A stretch of DNA of 42,574 nt from Sphingomonas sp. (GTDB taxonomy: Bacteria > Pseudomonadota > Alphaproteobacteria > Sphingomonadales > Sphingomonadaceae), in contig JAICXO010000006.1 in the NCBI GenBank assembly GCA_025980335.1, forward strand, positions 1-42,574. Direction: 5' to 3'. Numbering within the stretch: the first letter of the stretch is position 1; the number at the start of each line of letters is the position of its first letter. Below the pieces are notes generated by a model. It searched no databases and was not told where the DNA came from. It worked only from the letters and a program-made list of their open reading frames with translations. Position numbers and translations under genes: made by a program. Below, in pieces: positions 7,938 to 15,830 of the stretch.

Positions 7938-9396
7938 CGAAAGGGCGCCGGTCGTCGACCGCGCTTGCGTGGCTGAAACCATCGTTTCGACGAACCCGGC
8001 GACGGGCGAGCAGGTCTGGTCCGGCGAAGCTGGCGATGCCGCCGCCGAAGTCGTTGCCGCACGCGCGGCGTGGCCGGCCTGGGCAGCGCATTCGCACGCC
8101 TTCCGGATCGAGGCGGTCCGGCGCTTTGCGAACGTGGTTCGCGGCAAGGAGGCCGAGTTCGCCGAGCTGATCGCGCGCGAGACCGGCAAGCCGTTCTGGG
8201 AAGCGCGCACCGAGGTCGGCGCGGTCGTCAACAAGGTCCAGATCTCGATCGACGCTTACGCCGAGCGCACGCCGATGCGGAAGATGGAAGCTGCGCTCGG
8301 CAACCGTGTCGCGGTGCGGCACAAGCCGCATGGCGTGCTCGCGGTGCTCGGCCCCTACAATTTCCCGGCGCACTTGCCGAACGGCCACATCGTGCCCGCG
8401 CTGATCGCCGGCAACACGGTGGTGTTCAAACCCTCGGAGAAAACTCCCGCGACCGGCGAGTTCCTGGTCCGCTGCTTCCACGAGGCGGGCATCCCCGAAG
8501 GCGCGGTGCGCCTGCTGATCGGTGGCCCCGACCAGGGTCGCGCGCTCGCCGGGCCGTCCGGAATCGACGGGCTGCTGTTCACCGGCTCGGCGCGGGCAGG
8601 GATTTCGCTGCACAAGCAATTCGCCGAAACGCCGCAGAAGATTCTCGCACTCGAGCTCGGCGGCAACAATCCGCTGGTGATCTGGGAGTCGAAGGACGTC
8701 GACGCAGCCGCCATGGTCGCTGCCCAGTCCGCATACCTGACCGCAGGCCAGCGCTGCACCGCGGCGCGGCGGCTGATCGTCGAGGACGGCAAGGAGGGTG
8801 AGCTGGTCGATGCGATCGCCAGGCTCGCCGACCGGATCATCGTCGACCAGCCGTTCGCCGATCCGCAGCCGTTCATGGGACCGGTGATCGACAATGCCGC
8901 CGCCGATCAGGTGCAGGAGCAGTGGCTCAACCTGATGATGAAGGGCGGAAAGCCGCTGCGGCGGCTCGATCGTCCGTTCGAGGAGCGGCCCTATCTCACC
9001 CCGGCGCTTATCGACGTGACCGACGCGAAGGAGAGACCCGACGAGGAGATTTTCGGACCGGTCCTCCAGCTCATCCGGGTGAAGGATTTCGACGCGGCGA
9101 TCGACGAAGCGAACAACACGCGGTTCGGCCTCGCCGCCAGCCTCATCGGCGGCACGCCCGAGATGTACGACAAATTCTGGGCGAACGTGCGTGCCGGCGT
9201 GATCAACTGGAACAAGCCGACCAACGGCGCGCCGTCGAGTGCGCCGTTCGGGGGTGTCGGCATTTCGGGGAATCATCGCCCGAGCGCGTTCTACGCTGCC
9301 GATTATTGCGCTTATCCGGTGACCAGCAGCGAGGCCGACCGCGCCCGCGCCGCGATCGGCGAGGGGTTGAGAGACCCGAACATGCAGGAGGATTGA
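7921..9396 (+). CDS. astD: Succinylglutamate-semialdehyde dehydrogenase
   Basis: NAD-dependent aldehyde dehydrogenase that by family oxidises N-succinylglutamate 5-semialdehyde, the fourth step of the arginine succinyltransferase (AST) pathway. It shows the AstD-specific strings NPATGEQVWSGEA, ARETGKPFWEARTEV, GPYNFPAHLPNGHIVPAL and VINWNKPTNGAPSSAPFGG, then GNHRPSAFYAADYCAYP. Catalytic Cys279 lies in GQRCTAARR and the general base Glu245 in LELGGNNP. The ATG at 7921 overlaps the end of selO by 17 bases; a GTG at 7969 is the alternative start, and homology only becomes clear after it. No astA, astB, astC or astE is in the window, so its partners must be elsewhere or it serves another semialdehyde. 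Confidence 0.88.
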   Translation: MHRQLDERAPVVDRACVAETIVSTNPATGEQVWSGEAGDAAAEVVAARAAWPAWAAHSHAFRIEAVRRFANVVRGKEAEFAELIARETGKPFWEARTEVGAVVNKVQISIDAYAERTPMRKMEAALGNRVAVRHKPHGVLAVLGPYNFPAHLPNGHIVPALIAGNTVVFKPSEKTPATGEFLVRCFHEAGIPEGAVRLLIGGPDQGRALAGPSGIDGLLFTGSARAGISLHKQFAETPQKILALELGGNNPLVIWESKDVDAAAMVAAQSAYLTAGQRCTAARRLIVEDGKEGELVDAIARLADRIIVDQPFADPQPFMGPVIDNAAADQVQEQWLNLMMKGGKPLRRLDRPFEERPYLTPALIDVTDAKERPDEEIFGPVLQLIRVKDFDAAIDEANNTRFGLAASLIGGTPEMYDKFWANVRAGVINWNKPTNGAPSSAPFGGVGISGNHRPSAFYAADYCAYPVTSSEADRARAAIGEGLRDPNMQED

Positions 9397-9400
9397 TTCC

Positions 9401-9472
9401 GTCATTGCGAGCGTAGCGAAGCAATCCAGCCGCAGCTCTGGATTGCCGCGCACCTTCGGTGCTCGCAATGAC
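9401..9472. repeat. Palindromic repeat family B, copy 2
   Basis: Arms GTCATTGCGAGC (9401-9412) and GCTCGCAATGAC (9461-9472) are perfect 12-base complements, with inner arms GCAATCCAG and CTGGATTGC. It begins five bases after the astD stop codon and ends 45 bases before the L,D-transpeptidase start, so it may act as a transcript-end hairpin for astD. Confidence 0.85.
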
Positions 9473-9517
9473 GAGTCACCTTGCACCCGTTTCGCTGAAC
9501 CCGGCGTTCAGCTTCCC

Positions 9518-10999
9518 GTGAAAAACAGCAAATGGATCGGCACGGCCCTCGGCCTTGCCCTGTGCGCCGCCCTTCCCGCCTGCTCTCAGGGCGGGAATTC
9601 TTCCAACCAGCAATCCTCGAACGCCGCCGCAAGCGACACTGGCCAGGCCCAATGGAACTCGAAGCTCGAGAAGCAGCTTCGCGACGCCATTGCCAACGCG
9701 CCTGCGAACGGCCTCAAGCCCGACCTCTTCCTCAAGGGCAACGGGCAGGACGGGGCAGCGCTGACACAGGCGGCGCTCAAATATGCCGAGGCGCTCGCCC
9801 ACGGCTACACGGATCCGACAAAGCTTTACGACGTCTACACGATCCCGCGGCCGTCAGCGGACGTGCGGCAAGGCTTGCAGCAAGCGATGCAGAACGGCGA
9901 CATCGCAAGCTGGTTCAATTCGCTTCCGCCCCAGACCGACGAGTACAAGGCGCTCAGCCAGGCCCACATCAAATATTTGAAGCTCGCATCGCAAGACCCG
10001 AACTTCCAGCCGGTTGCCGATGGCGACCCGATCAAGCCCGGCAGCCATGACAAGCGGGTCGCGGCGCTCGCCACAGCGCTGACGGCGATGGGCTATGTCG
10101 CCGCGCCCCAACCGGCGAAGGGCAAGAAGGCAGCGCCTGCAGCTGCCCCTGCGACCCGCTATTCGCCGCAGCTCGTTGCGGCGGTGAAGCGGCTCCAGGG
10201 CGATTTCGGCCTCAAGACCGACGGAATCGTCGGCGGCAACACGCTCGCCGCGGTCAACCTCGGGCCGGGCGGGCTCGCACGCGAGTGCGCGATTGCAATG
10301 GAGCGGCTGCGCTGGCTCGACCGCACTCCCCCGCAAACGCGGATCGACGTCAATACCGCCTCCACTTTGCTGGATTATTGGCGCGACGGGAAGCACATGG
10401 ACCGCCGCGAAGTGGTCGCGGGCGAGCCCGACAAGCAGACCCCGCAGATCGAGGCGCCGATCGTCAATCTCGTCGCCAACCCGACCTGGACCGTCCCCAA
10501 GTCGATCGCGGGGGACGAAATCGCCACCAAGAGCTCGAGCTGGCTTCAGGCGAACAATTTCGTGATGAAGAACGGCATGTACGTCCAGCAGCCGGGGCCG
10601 AAGAATTCGCTCGGCCTGGTCAAGTTCGACATGGACGACAAATACGCCATCTACCTCCACGACACGCCGGCCAAGGCGCTGTTCAGCCTGCCCGACCGTC
10701 ACCGGAGCCACGGCTGCGTGCGGGTCCAGGACGCGGTCGCCTTCGCAACCGCGATCGCCACCGAGGAAGGCGTGCTCGACCAGTTCAAGAAGGGGATGGC
10801 GAGCAAGCAGGAGACCTTCGTCAAGCTCCCGCAGTCCATCCCCGTTCGCCTGATGTATCACACCGCCTTCTGGGACGGCTCGCGCGTGCAGTTCAGGCCT
10901 GACGTCTACAGCTGGGACGACAATGTGGCCGCCGCGCTCGGGCTGGTCCGCGGGGTCAAGTGGATGCCCGTCCAGCAGAGCGGCGACATCGGGCCGTAG
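9518..10999 (+). CDS. L,D-transpeptidase (YkuD) lipoprotein with peptidoglycan-binding domain
   Basis: Cell-wall enzyme of 493 residues that by family makes 3-3 crosslinks in peptidoglycan or attaches partners to it. The GTG start at 9518 gives VKNSKWIGTALGLALCAALPAC, a lipoprotein signal with the lipobox LPAC. An upstream ATG at 9443 lies inside a palindromic repeat and would bury the signal, so it is rejected. After a Ser/Asn/Gln linker comes a scaffold region, a PG_binding_1 module around RYSPQLVAAVKRLQGDFGL, and a C-terminal YkuD domain with HRSHGCVRVQDAVAF (catalytic Cys400). The architecture matches the large YcbB/LdtD group rather than small Ldts. It is convergent with dnaB across a hairpin. 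Confidence 0.9.
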   Translation: MKNSKWIGTALGLALCAALPACSQGGNSSNQQSSNAAASDTGQAQWNSKLEKQLRDAIANAPANGLKPDLFLKGNGQDGAALTQAALKYAEALAHGYTDPTKLYDVYTIPRPSADVRQGLQQAMQNGDIASWFNSLPPQTDEYKALSQAHIKYLKLASQDPNFQPVADGDPIKPGSHDKRVAALATALTAMGYVAAPQPAKGKKAAPAAAPATRYSPQLVAAVKRLQGDFGLKTDGIVGGNTLAAVNLGPGGLARECAIAMERLRWLDRTPPQTRIDVNTASTLLDYWRDGKHMDRREVVAGEPDKQTPQIEAPIVNLVANPTWTVPKSIAGDEIATKSSSWLQANNFVMKNGMYVQQPGPKNSLGLVKFDMDDKYAIYLHDTPAKALFSLPDRHRSHGCVRVQDAVAFATAIATEEGVLDQFKKGMASKQETFVKLPQSIPVRLMYHTAFWDGSRVQFRPDVYSWDDNVAAALGLVRGVKWMPVQQSGDIGP

Positions 11000-11006
11000 A
11001 GACGAC

Positions 11007-11038
11007 TGAGGGCGCCGGAACTCGGTCCGGCGCCCTCA
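11007..11038. terminator. Bidirectional hairpin terminator between the L,D-transpeptidase gene and dnaB
   Basis: Perfect 13-base stem (11007-11019 with 11026-11038, core GAGGGCGCCGGA) and a six-base loop, centred in the 60-base gap between two convergent genes. No long T-run is present on either side, but position and stem strength favour a terminator for both. Confidence 0.7.
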
Positions 11039-11059
11039 TCCCCCACCCCGGAACCATTG

Positions 11060-12550
11060 CTAACCGCGCGCCTCGGGCAAAAAGCCGTCGTCGGCGGCGT
11101 CGCTGAACTTCGTGATTCGGCTGTCGAACTTCATTCGAACTTTGCCGGTCGCGCCGTGGCGCTGCTTGGCGACGATCACTTCGGCGCGCCCGTAGGCGCG
11201 GCCCATTTCCTCCTGCCACGCGGCAAAGTCCGGGTGGTCCTCGGCCGGCGCCTTGGCGGCGAGGTAATAATCCTCGCGGTAGATGAAGAGCACGATGTCG
11301 GCGTCCTGCTCGATCGAGCCCGATTCCCTGAGGTCCGAGAGCTGCGGGCGCTTGTCCTCGCGCTGCTCGACCGCGCGGCTGAGCTGGGAAAGGCCGATCA
11401 CCGGCACGTTCAGCTCCTTGGCGAGTTGCTTGAGCCCACGGCTGATTTCGGAGATTTCCTGGACCCGGTTGTCGTTGCTGTTCTTGCCGCTGCCCTGGAG
11501 CAGCTGGAGATAGTCGACGACGACCACCCCGATGCCTTTCTGGCGCTTCAGCCGTCGTGCGCGGGTGCGCAGCGCGGCGATGGTCAGGCCCGGCGTGTCG
11601 TCGATGTAGAACGGAAGGCTCTGGAGCTCCGCCGCGGCGCGGGCGAGCTGGCGGAATTCCTGCTGGCTGATCTTGCCCATGCGCAGATTCTCGGAGCTGA
11701 TCCCCGACTGTTCGGCGAGGATTCGGGTGGCGAGCTGGTCGGCCGACATTTCGAGGCTGAACAGCGCCACCGGAGCGCCCGCGGACTTCTCCGGCTCGAC
11801 GCCGTCCTCGACATCGCGAATGAAGCGCTGCGCGGCGGCGAAGGCGATGTTGGTGCCGAGCGCGCTCTTGCCCATGCCCGGCCTGCCGGCGACGATGATC
11901 AGGTCCGACTTGTGAAGGCCGCCGATCTTCGCGTTGAGGCTTTCGAGCCCGGTCGTGAAGCCGGACAGATGACCGCCGCTGTTGAGCGCGCGCTCGGCCA
12001 TTTCGAGCGCTTCCTTGGTGGCGTCGGCGAAGGATTTGGCCCTGCCCTCGGCCCCTCCTGCCTCCGCCACCGAGTAAAGCGCGGACTCGGCGCGCTCGAT
12101 TTGAGCGAGGGGGGCAACGTCCTCACTCGTGTCGAGCGCGCCTTCGACCAGGTCGCGGCCTACGCCGATGAGCGCACGGAGTAGCGCCAGATCGTAGATC
12201 TGGTCGGCAAAGTCCCGTGCCCCGATCACGGCCGCGCCCGATCCCGTCAATTGCGCCAAATATGCGACGCCGCCAACCTCTTTTATATTTTCGTCACTCT
12301 CGAACAGTGGACGCAAAGTTACCGGATTGGCGATGCGGTTGCCGTCGGTCAGCTTGAGGATTGCTTCGTAAATCCGCTGATGGAGCGGCTCGAAGAAGTG
12401 GTGGGATTTCAGCTTGAGCTGGAGATCCTCCACCAACCGGTTGTCGATCATCAGCGCGCCCAGGAGCGCGGCTTCGGCCTCGACGTTCTGCGGCAGGGAC
12501 TGAGTTGCGGTTTCCGACGCAGACTCGGCGATGCGAACGACTTCGGCCAT
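11060..12550 (-). CDS. dnaB: Replicative DNA helicase DnaB
   Basis: Hexameric 5'-3' helicase that unwinds DNA at the replication fork; 496 residues from the ATG at 12550 ([22 protein letters not shown]). The N-terminal primase-interacting domain begins [16 protein letters not shown]. The RecA-like motor has the Walker [11 protein letters not shown] (Lys228), Walker [11 protein letters not shown], and the DnaB-specific segments [20 protein letters not shown] and [18 protein letters not shown]. An in-frame ATG at 12679 would add 43 Arg-rich residues unlike the family. It is divergent from dcd; the 183-base gap between them carries two DnaA-box-like sites. Confidence 0.97.
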   Translation of the reverse strand: MAEVVRIAESASETATQSLPQNVEAEAALLGALMIDNRLVEDLQLKLKSHHFFEPLHQRIYEAILKLTDGNRIANPVTLRPLFESDENIKEVGGVAYLAQLTGSGAAVIGARDFADQIYDLALLRALIGVGRDLVEGALDTSEDVAPLAQIERAESALYSVAEAGGAEGRAKSFADATKEALEMAERALNSGGHLSGFTTGLESLNAKIGGLHKSDLIIVAGRPGMGKSALGTNIAFAAAQRFIRDVEDGVEPEKSAGAPVALFSLEMSADQLATRILAEQSGISSENLRMGKISQQEFRQLARAAAELQSLPFYIDDTPGLTIAALRTRARRLKRQKGIGVVVVDYLQLLQGSGKNSNDNRVQEISEISRGLKQLAKELNVPVIGLSQLSRAVEQREDKRPQLSDLRESGSIEQDADIVLFIYREDYYLAAKAPAEDHPDFAAWQEEMGRAYGRAEVIVAKQRHGATGKVRMKFDSRITKFSDAADDGFLPEARG

Positions 12551-12606
12551 GACCGGGCTCCTACGCTCGTGCGGCCCCACATCAAGCGAAGCAAATATAG
12601 CACAGC

Positions 12607-12680
12607 TGTGGATAGCTTGTGCGCGAATCGGCCGCCGGTTCGCGGAAAGTCGGGAATTCCGCCGCGGCCGCCCATCCACA
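12607..12680. promoter_or_regulatory. Two DnaA-box-like sites upstream of dnaB
   Basis: TGTGGATAG at 12607-12615 matches the reverse complement of the consensus TTATCCACA at 8 of 9 positions. CCATCCACA at 12672-12680 matches the direct consensus at 7 of 9. Both lie in the dnaB-dcd divergent region. A role in DnaA control of dnaB is inference from position only. Confidence 0.3.
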
Positions 12681-12733
12681 GAAATGATGCCTGGAAAATT
12701 GATGCGTTCCGGCGGTCCCGTTACGCACTCGGC

Positions 12734-13288
12734 ATGGCGATTTTATCCGACCGCTGGATTCGCGAACAGGCGCAGGCGAACCGCATGATCGAGCCGTTCG
12801 TCGAGGCGCAGCGACGCGAAGGCTGCATCAGTTATGGGCTCTCCTCCTACGGCTACGATGCGCGCGTATCGCGGCACTTCAAGATCTTCACCAATGTCGA
12901 CAACGCAGTCGTCGACCCCAAGGACTTCGCGCACAACAGCTTCGTCGACCGCGAGACCGACGTCTGCATCATTCCGCCGAACAGTTTCGCGCTCGCCCAC
13001 ACCGTCGAATATTTCCGCGTGCCGCGCGACGTGATGGTGATCTGCCTCGGCAAGTCGACCTATGCGCGGTGCGGGATCATCGTGAACGTGACGCCGCTGG
13101 AGCCCGGTTGGGAGGGTCACGTGACGCTCGAGTTCTCGAACACGACGCCGCTGCCGGCGAAGGTCTACGCCAATGAAGGCGCGTGCCAGTTCCTGTTCCT
13201 TCAGGGCAACGAGCCGTGCGAAGTGAGCTACGCCGATCGCGCCGGCAAATACATGGGCCAGAAGGGCGTGACGCTGCCGAAGCTTTGA
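12734..13288 (+). CDS. dcd: dCTP deaminase
   Basis: Trimeric enzyme that deaminates dCTP to dUTP, feeding dTMP synthesis; 184 residues. It begins [22 protein letters not shown] and carries the family signatures [34 protein letters not shown] (with the conserved Ser-Thr-Arg nucleotide contacts and the following Glu), [12 protein letters not shown] and ACQFLFLQG. The ending [13 protein letters not shown] is typical. The ATG at 12734 has no strong Shine-Dalgarno but is the start used across the family. The upstream gene dnaB is divergent. A family C repeat separates dcd from kynU. Confidence 0.96.
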   Translation: MAILSDRWIREQAQANRMIEPFVEAQRREGCISYGLSSYGYDARVSRHFKIFTNVDNAVVDPKDFAHNSFVDRETDVCIIPPNSFALAHTVEYFRVPRDVMVICLGKSTYARCGIIVNVTPLEPGWEGHVTLEFSNTTPLPAKVYANEGACQFLFLQGNEPCEVSYADRAGKYMGQKGVTLPKL

Positions 13289-13319
13289 TCGATCGCGAGC
13301 GCACCGCCGCGGTCCATTT

Positions 13320-13409
13320 TTCACACGAAGCCACGAAGAAGAAAAATAAGGCGCGAAGAAACGTCGGTTTGTCTTCGTGGCTTCCTTCTTCTTCGTGCCT
13401 TCGTGTGAA
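13320..13409. repeat. Palindromic repeat family C, copy 1
   Basis: Inverted repeat with perfect 11-base outer arms TTCACACGAAG (13320-13330) and CTTCGTGTGAA (13399-13409), plus partly complementary GAAG/CTTC-rich inner arms. It is AT-richer than its surroundings. It fills the gap between dcd and kynU. A second copy is at 18166-18252. Confidence 0.85.
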
Positions 13410-13438
13410 TCGAATTGCTTCGCCGCTGCGCGTCTCGC

Positions 13439-14674
13439 ATGGCGTGGACCGTGACCTTGGAAGAAGCACAGCAACTCGACGCGGTCGACCCGTTAGCCTT
13501 TGCGCGGGAGCGGTTTCGCTTGCCGGAAGACACGATCTATCTCGACGGCAATTCGCTTGGCGCGCTTCCGAAGGCTGCGCCGGGCGCACTGGCGCAAACC
13601 GCCGAGCGGCAGTGGGGCGAGGACCTGATCGCCAGCTGGAACAAACATGCGTGGATCGACTGGCCGACCCGCATTGCAGCGACGCTCGCGCCGATCGTCG
13701 GTGCGAAGCCGAACGAGCTGCTGATTGCCGATTCGACCAGCGTCTGCCTGTTCAAGTTGCTGGCGGCCGCAGTTCGCGCGCGGCCCGGGCGCAAAACGAT
13801 CGTCAGCCAGCAGGCGAACTTCCCGACCGATCTCTACGTCGCGCAGGGTATCTGCGACATGCTTAGGCTCGAGCTCAAGGCCGTCCGTGCACGAGAGGTG
13901 CTGGACGCAATCGACGGCGAAACCGCGGTCGCGACGCTTTCCCACGTCGATTACCGCTCGGCGGCCATATACGACATGGCTGCTGTCAATGAGGCTGCGC
14001 ATGCCGCCGGTGCGCTCACCGTCTGGGACCTGTCGCACAGCGCAGGCGCGGTCGAGCTCGACCTCGACGGAAGCGGGTGCGACCTCGCGGTCGGCTGCGG
14101 CTACAAATATCTGAACGGTGGTCCCGGCGCGCCGGCCTTCATCTATGTCGCCGAGGGACTGCATAATGAGCTCACCAACCCGTTGCAGGGCTGGATGGGC
14201 CATGCCGAGCCGTTCGCGTTCGTCGACGATTATCGGCCCGCGGAGGCCATCAACCGCTTTCTCACCGGCACCCCCTCGATCCTGGCGATGGCGGCGCTCG
14301 CCGCAGGCATCGACACTTTCGACGGAATCTCGATGGCGGCAGTGCAGGCGAAATCGTGCAAGCTGTCGCAATTGTTCGTCGACGAGGTCGAGGCGCGGTG
14401 CGGGAGCGAGGTTCGCCTCGCCTCCCCGCCCGATCCCGGCCGCCGCGGCAGCCACGTCGTGTTCGCGCACCCGGAAAGCTATGCAGTGATGCAGGCGCTG
14501 ATTGCGCGAGGCGTGATCGGCGATTTCCGCGCACCCGACCTGATGCGGTTCGGCTTCACACCGCTCTACACCCGCTACGCCGATGTTGTGCGCGCGGCCG
14601 AAATCCTCACCGGCATCCTCGAAAGCCGCGAATGGGACGAGCCGCGGTTCAGGACTCGCGCGAAGGTCACCTGA
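13439..14674 (+). CDS. kynU: Kynureninase
   Basis: PLP-dependent hydrolase of the tryptophan-kynurenine pathway; it cleaves L-kynurenine to anthranilate and alanine. It has 411 residues from the ATG at 13439 (MAWTVTLEEAQQLDAVDPLAF); an in-frame ATG at 13415 adds eight residues that look derived from repeat-flanking DNA. Diagnostic segments are IYLDGNSLGALPKAAP, SVDYR-type LSHVDYRSAAIYDM, WDLSHSAGAVELDLD, and GCGYKYLNGGPGAPAFIYV with the PLP lysine at residue 223. GTPSILAMAALAAGIDTFD is also typical. No tryptophan dioxygenase or kynurenine formamidase gene is nearby. Its 3' end overlaps the convergent DoxX gene by eight bases. Confidence 0.95.
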   Translation: MAWTVTLEEAQQLDAVDPLAFARERFRLPEDTIYLDGNSLGALPKAAPGALAQTAERQWGEDLIASWNKHAWIDWPTRIAATLAPIVGAKPNELLIADSTSVCLFKLLAAAVRARPGRKTIVSQQANFPTDLYVAQGICDMLRLELKAVRAREVLDAIDGETAVATLSHVDYRSAAIYDMAAVNEAAHAAGALTVWDLSHSAGAVELDLDGSGCDLAVGCGYKYLNGGPGAPAFIYVAEGLHNELTNPLQGWMGHAEPFAFVDDYRPAEAINRFLTGTPSILAMAALAAGIDTFDGISMAAVQAKSCKLSQLFVDEVEARCGSEVRLASPPDPGRRGSHVVFAHPESYAVMQALIARGVIGDFRAPDLMRFGFTPLYTRYADVVRAAEILTGILESREWDEPRFRTRAKVT

Positions 14675-15071
14675 TCGGCGCGCGCTTCGTCCGCGCGCTG
14701 TCGATGCTCCAGGCGCCCGCGCCCGCCGCGGCGAGATAGAGGAAGATGAAGCAGAACAGGATCGCGCCCTCGCCCATGTTCGCGATCGGCCACGGGCTCT
14801 TCGGAAAGTGCGACGTCCAGTAGGCGATCGCCATTTCGCCCGAGGCAATGAAGGCGGCGACGCGGGTGAACAATCCGATGGTGACGAGGATTCCTGTAAT
14901 CAGCTCGACGGCGCCCGCCGCCATCAGCAACGGCGTAAGCGGGTGGACCATGAACGGCACCGGGAAGGCGAAATATTTCGACAGGCCGTGTTCGAGGAAC
15001 AGCAGCCCGACCACGATCCTGAGGATCGCGAGCAGTTGCGGCTGCCACCGCGCGAGCCAGGGCAATTCCAT
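14667..15071 (-). CDS. DoxX family membrane protein
   Basis: Integral membrane protein of 134 residues with four predicted helices, the DoxX/SURF4-like layout. Family-typical features are the first helix with LRIVVGLLFLEHGLSKYF and the second with AAGAVELITGILVTIGLFTRVAAF, followed by EMAIAYW. DoxX-type proteins occur in membrane redox complexes and stress responses, but no defined reaction can be assigned here. It lies downstream of an NADPH-dependent FMN reductase on the same strand (59-base gap), which may indicate a shared redox context. Confidence 0.85.
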   Translation of the reverse strand: MELPWLARWQPQLLAILRIVVGLLFLEHGLSKYFAFPVPFMVHPLTPLLMAAGAVELITGILVTIGLFTRVAAFIASGEMAIAYWTSHFPKSPWPIANMGEGAILFCFIFLYLAAAGAGAWSIDSARTKRAPIR

Positions 15072-15130
15072 TCGAACCTCCGCTTTATTGGTGCGGCAAG
15101 CTAGGGCGGCGGTTCAAGCGCCGCCAAGTG

Positions 15131-15760
15131 TCAGGCGTGTTCCTTGGCCTTCGCCGCCTGCTGGCTCGCGTGCGCCGAATCCTCGGCGAGCAGCTGGCGC
15201 GAGCGGTGAATCATGTCGACCCAGTCGTGGAACGAATGGGCGAGCTTCGTCACCAGATCCTTCAGCGGTCCGTCCTTCAGCTGGCCGTGCTCGTCGAAGC
15301 TGTCGTCGGTGACATGGCTAAGATAGGCTTCGGGCTGCTGCATCACGGGCATGTTGAGGAACACGCACGACTGGCGGATTTGGTGGTTCGCTCCGAAGCC
15401 GCCGATGCTTCCCGGTGAAGCGGTGACGATCGCCGCCGGTTTGCGGTCCCAAACACTGTGGCCGTAGGGCCGCGAACCGACGTCTATCGCGTTCTTGAGC
15501 ACGCCCGGGACGCCTCGGTTGTACTCGGGGCTGACGAACAGCACGCCGTCGACCGGGCGGACCTGATCGCGGAAGCGGACATAAGCTTCGGGCTGGTTTG
15601 GCAGCGCGTCGTAATCCTGGTTGTAGAGCGGCAGGTCGCCGATCTGCACCATCGAGCAGTCGAGATTGTCGTTGCGGATGGCGCAGATCGACTGCGCGAC
15701 CCTGCGGTTGATGCTGCCCTCGCGAAGGCTCCCGACGATAATTGCGATCTTGTAGCTCAT
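15131..15760 (-). CDS. NADPH-dependent FMN reductase family protein
   Basis: Flavodoxin-fold reductase of 209 residues. The start at 15760 gives MSYKIAIIVGSLREGSINRR, where GSLREGSINR (residues 10-19) is the phosphate-binding loop for FMN. Later family motifs are FVSPEYNRGVPGVLKNAIDV, and the segment from WDRKPAAIVTASPGSIGGFGA. Such enzymes reduce flavins, quinones, azo dyes or chromate using NADPH; the physiological substrate is not evident. The gene is on the same strand as rnr, 70 bases downstream of it. The C-terminal 25 residues are Ala/Gln/His-rich and probably disordered. Confidence 0.88.
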   Translation of the reverse strand: MSYKIAIIVGSLREGSINRRVAQSICAIRNDNLDCSMVQIGDLPLYNQDYDALPNQPEAYVRFRDQVRPVDGVLFVSPEYNRGVPGVLKNAIDVGSRPYGHSVWDRKPAAIVTASPGSIGGFGANHQIRQSCVFLNMPVMQQPEAYLSHVTDDSFDEHGQLKDGPLKDLVTKLAHSFHDWVDMIHRSRQLLAEDSAHASQQAAKAKEHA

Positions 15761-15830
15761 GGTTGCGCCTCCGGTTTCCCTACCTTCAATCCGGTTTGCC
15801 GCGAAAGGTTGCGACAGCTGCTCCGCCCCC

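Noticed and set aside
13415-13438. Eight-residue upstream extension of kynU
   Set aside because: It starts next to the family C repeat, and family homology begins only near the ATG at 13439.
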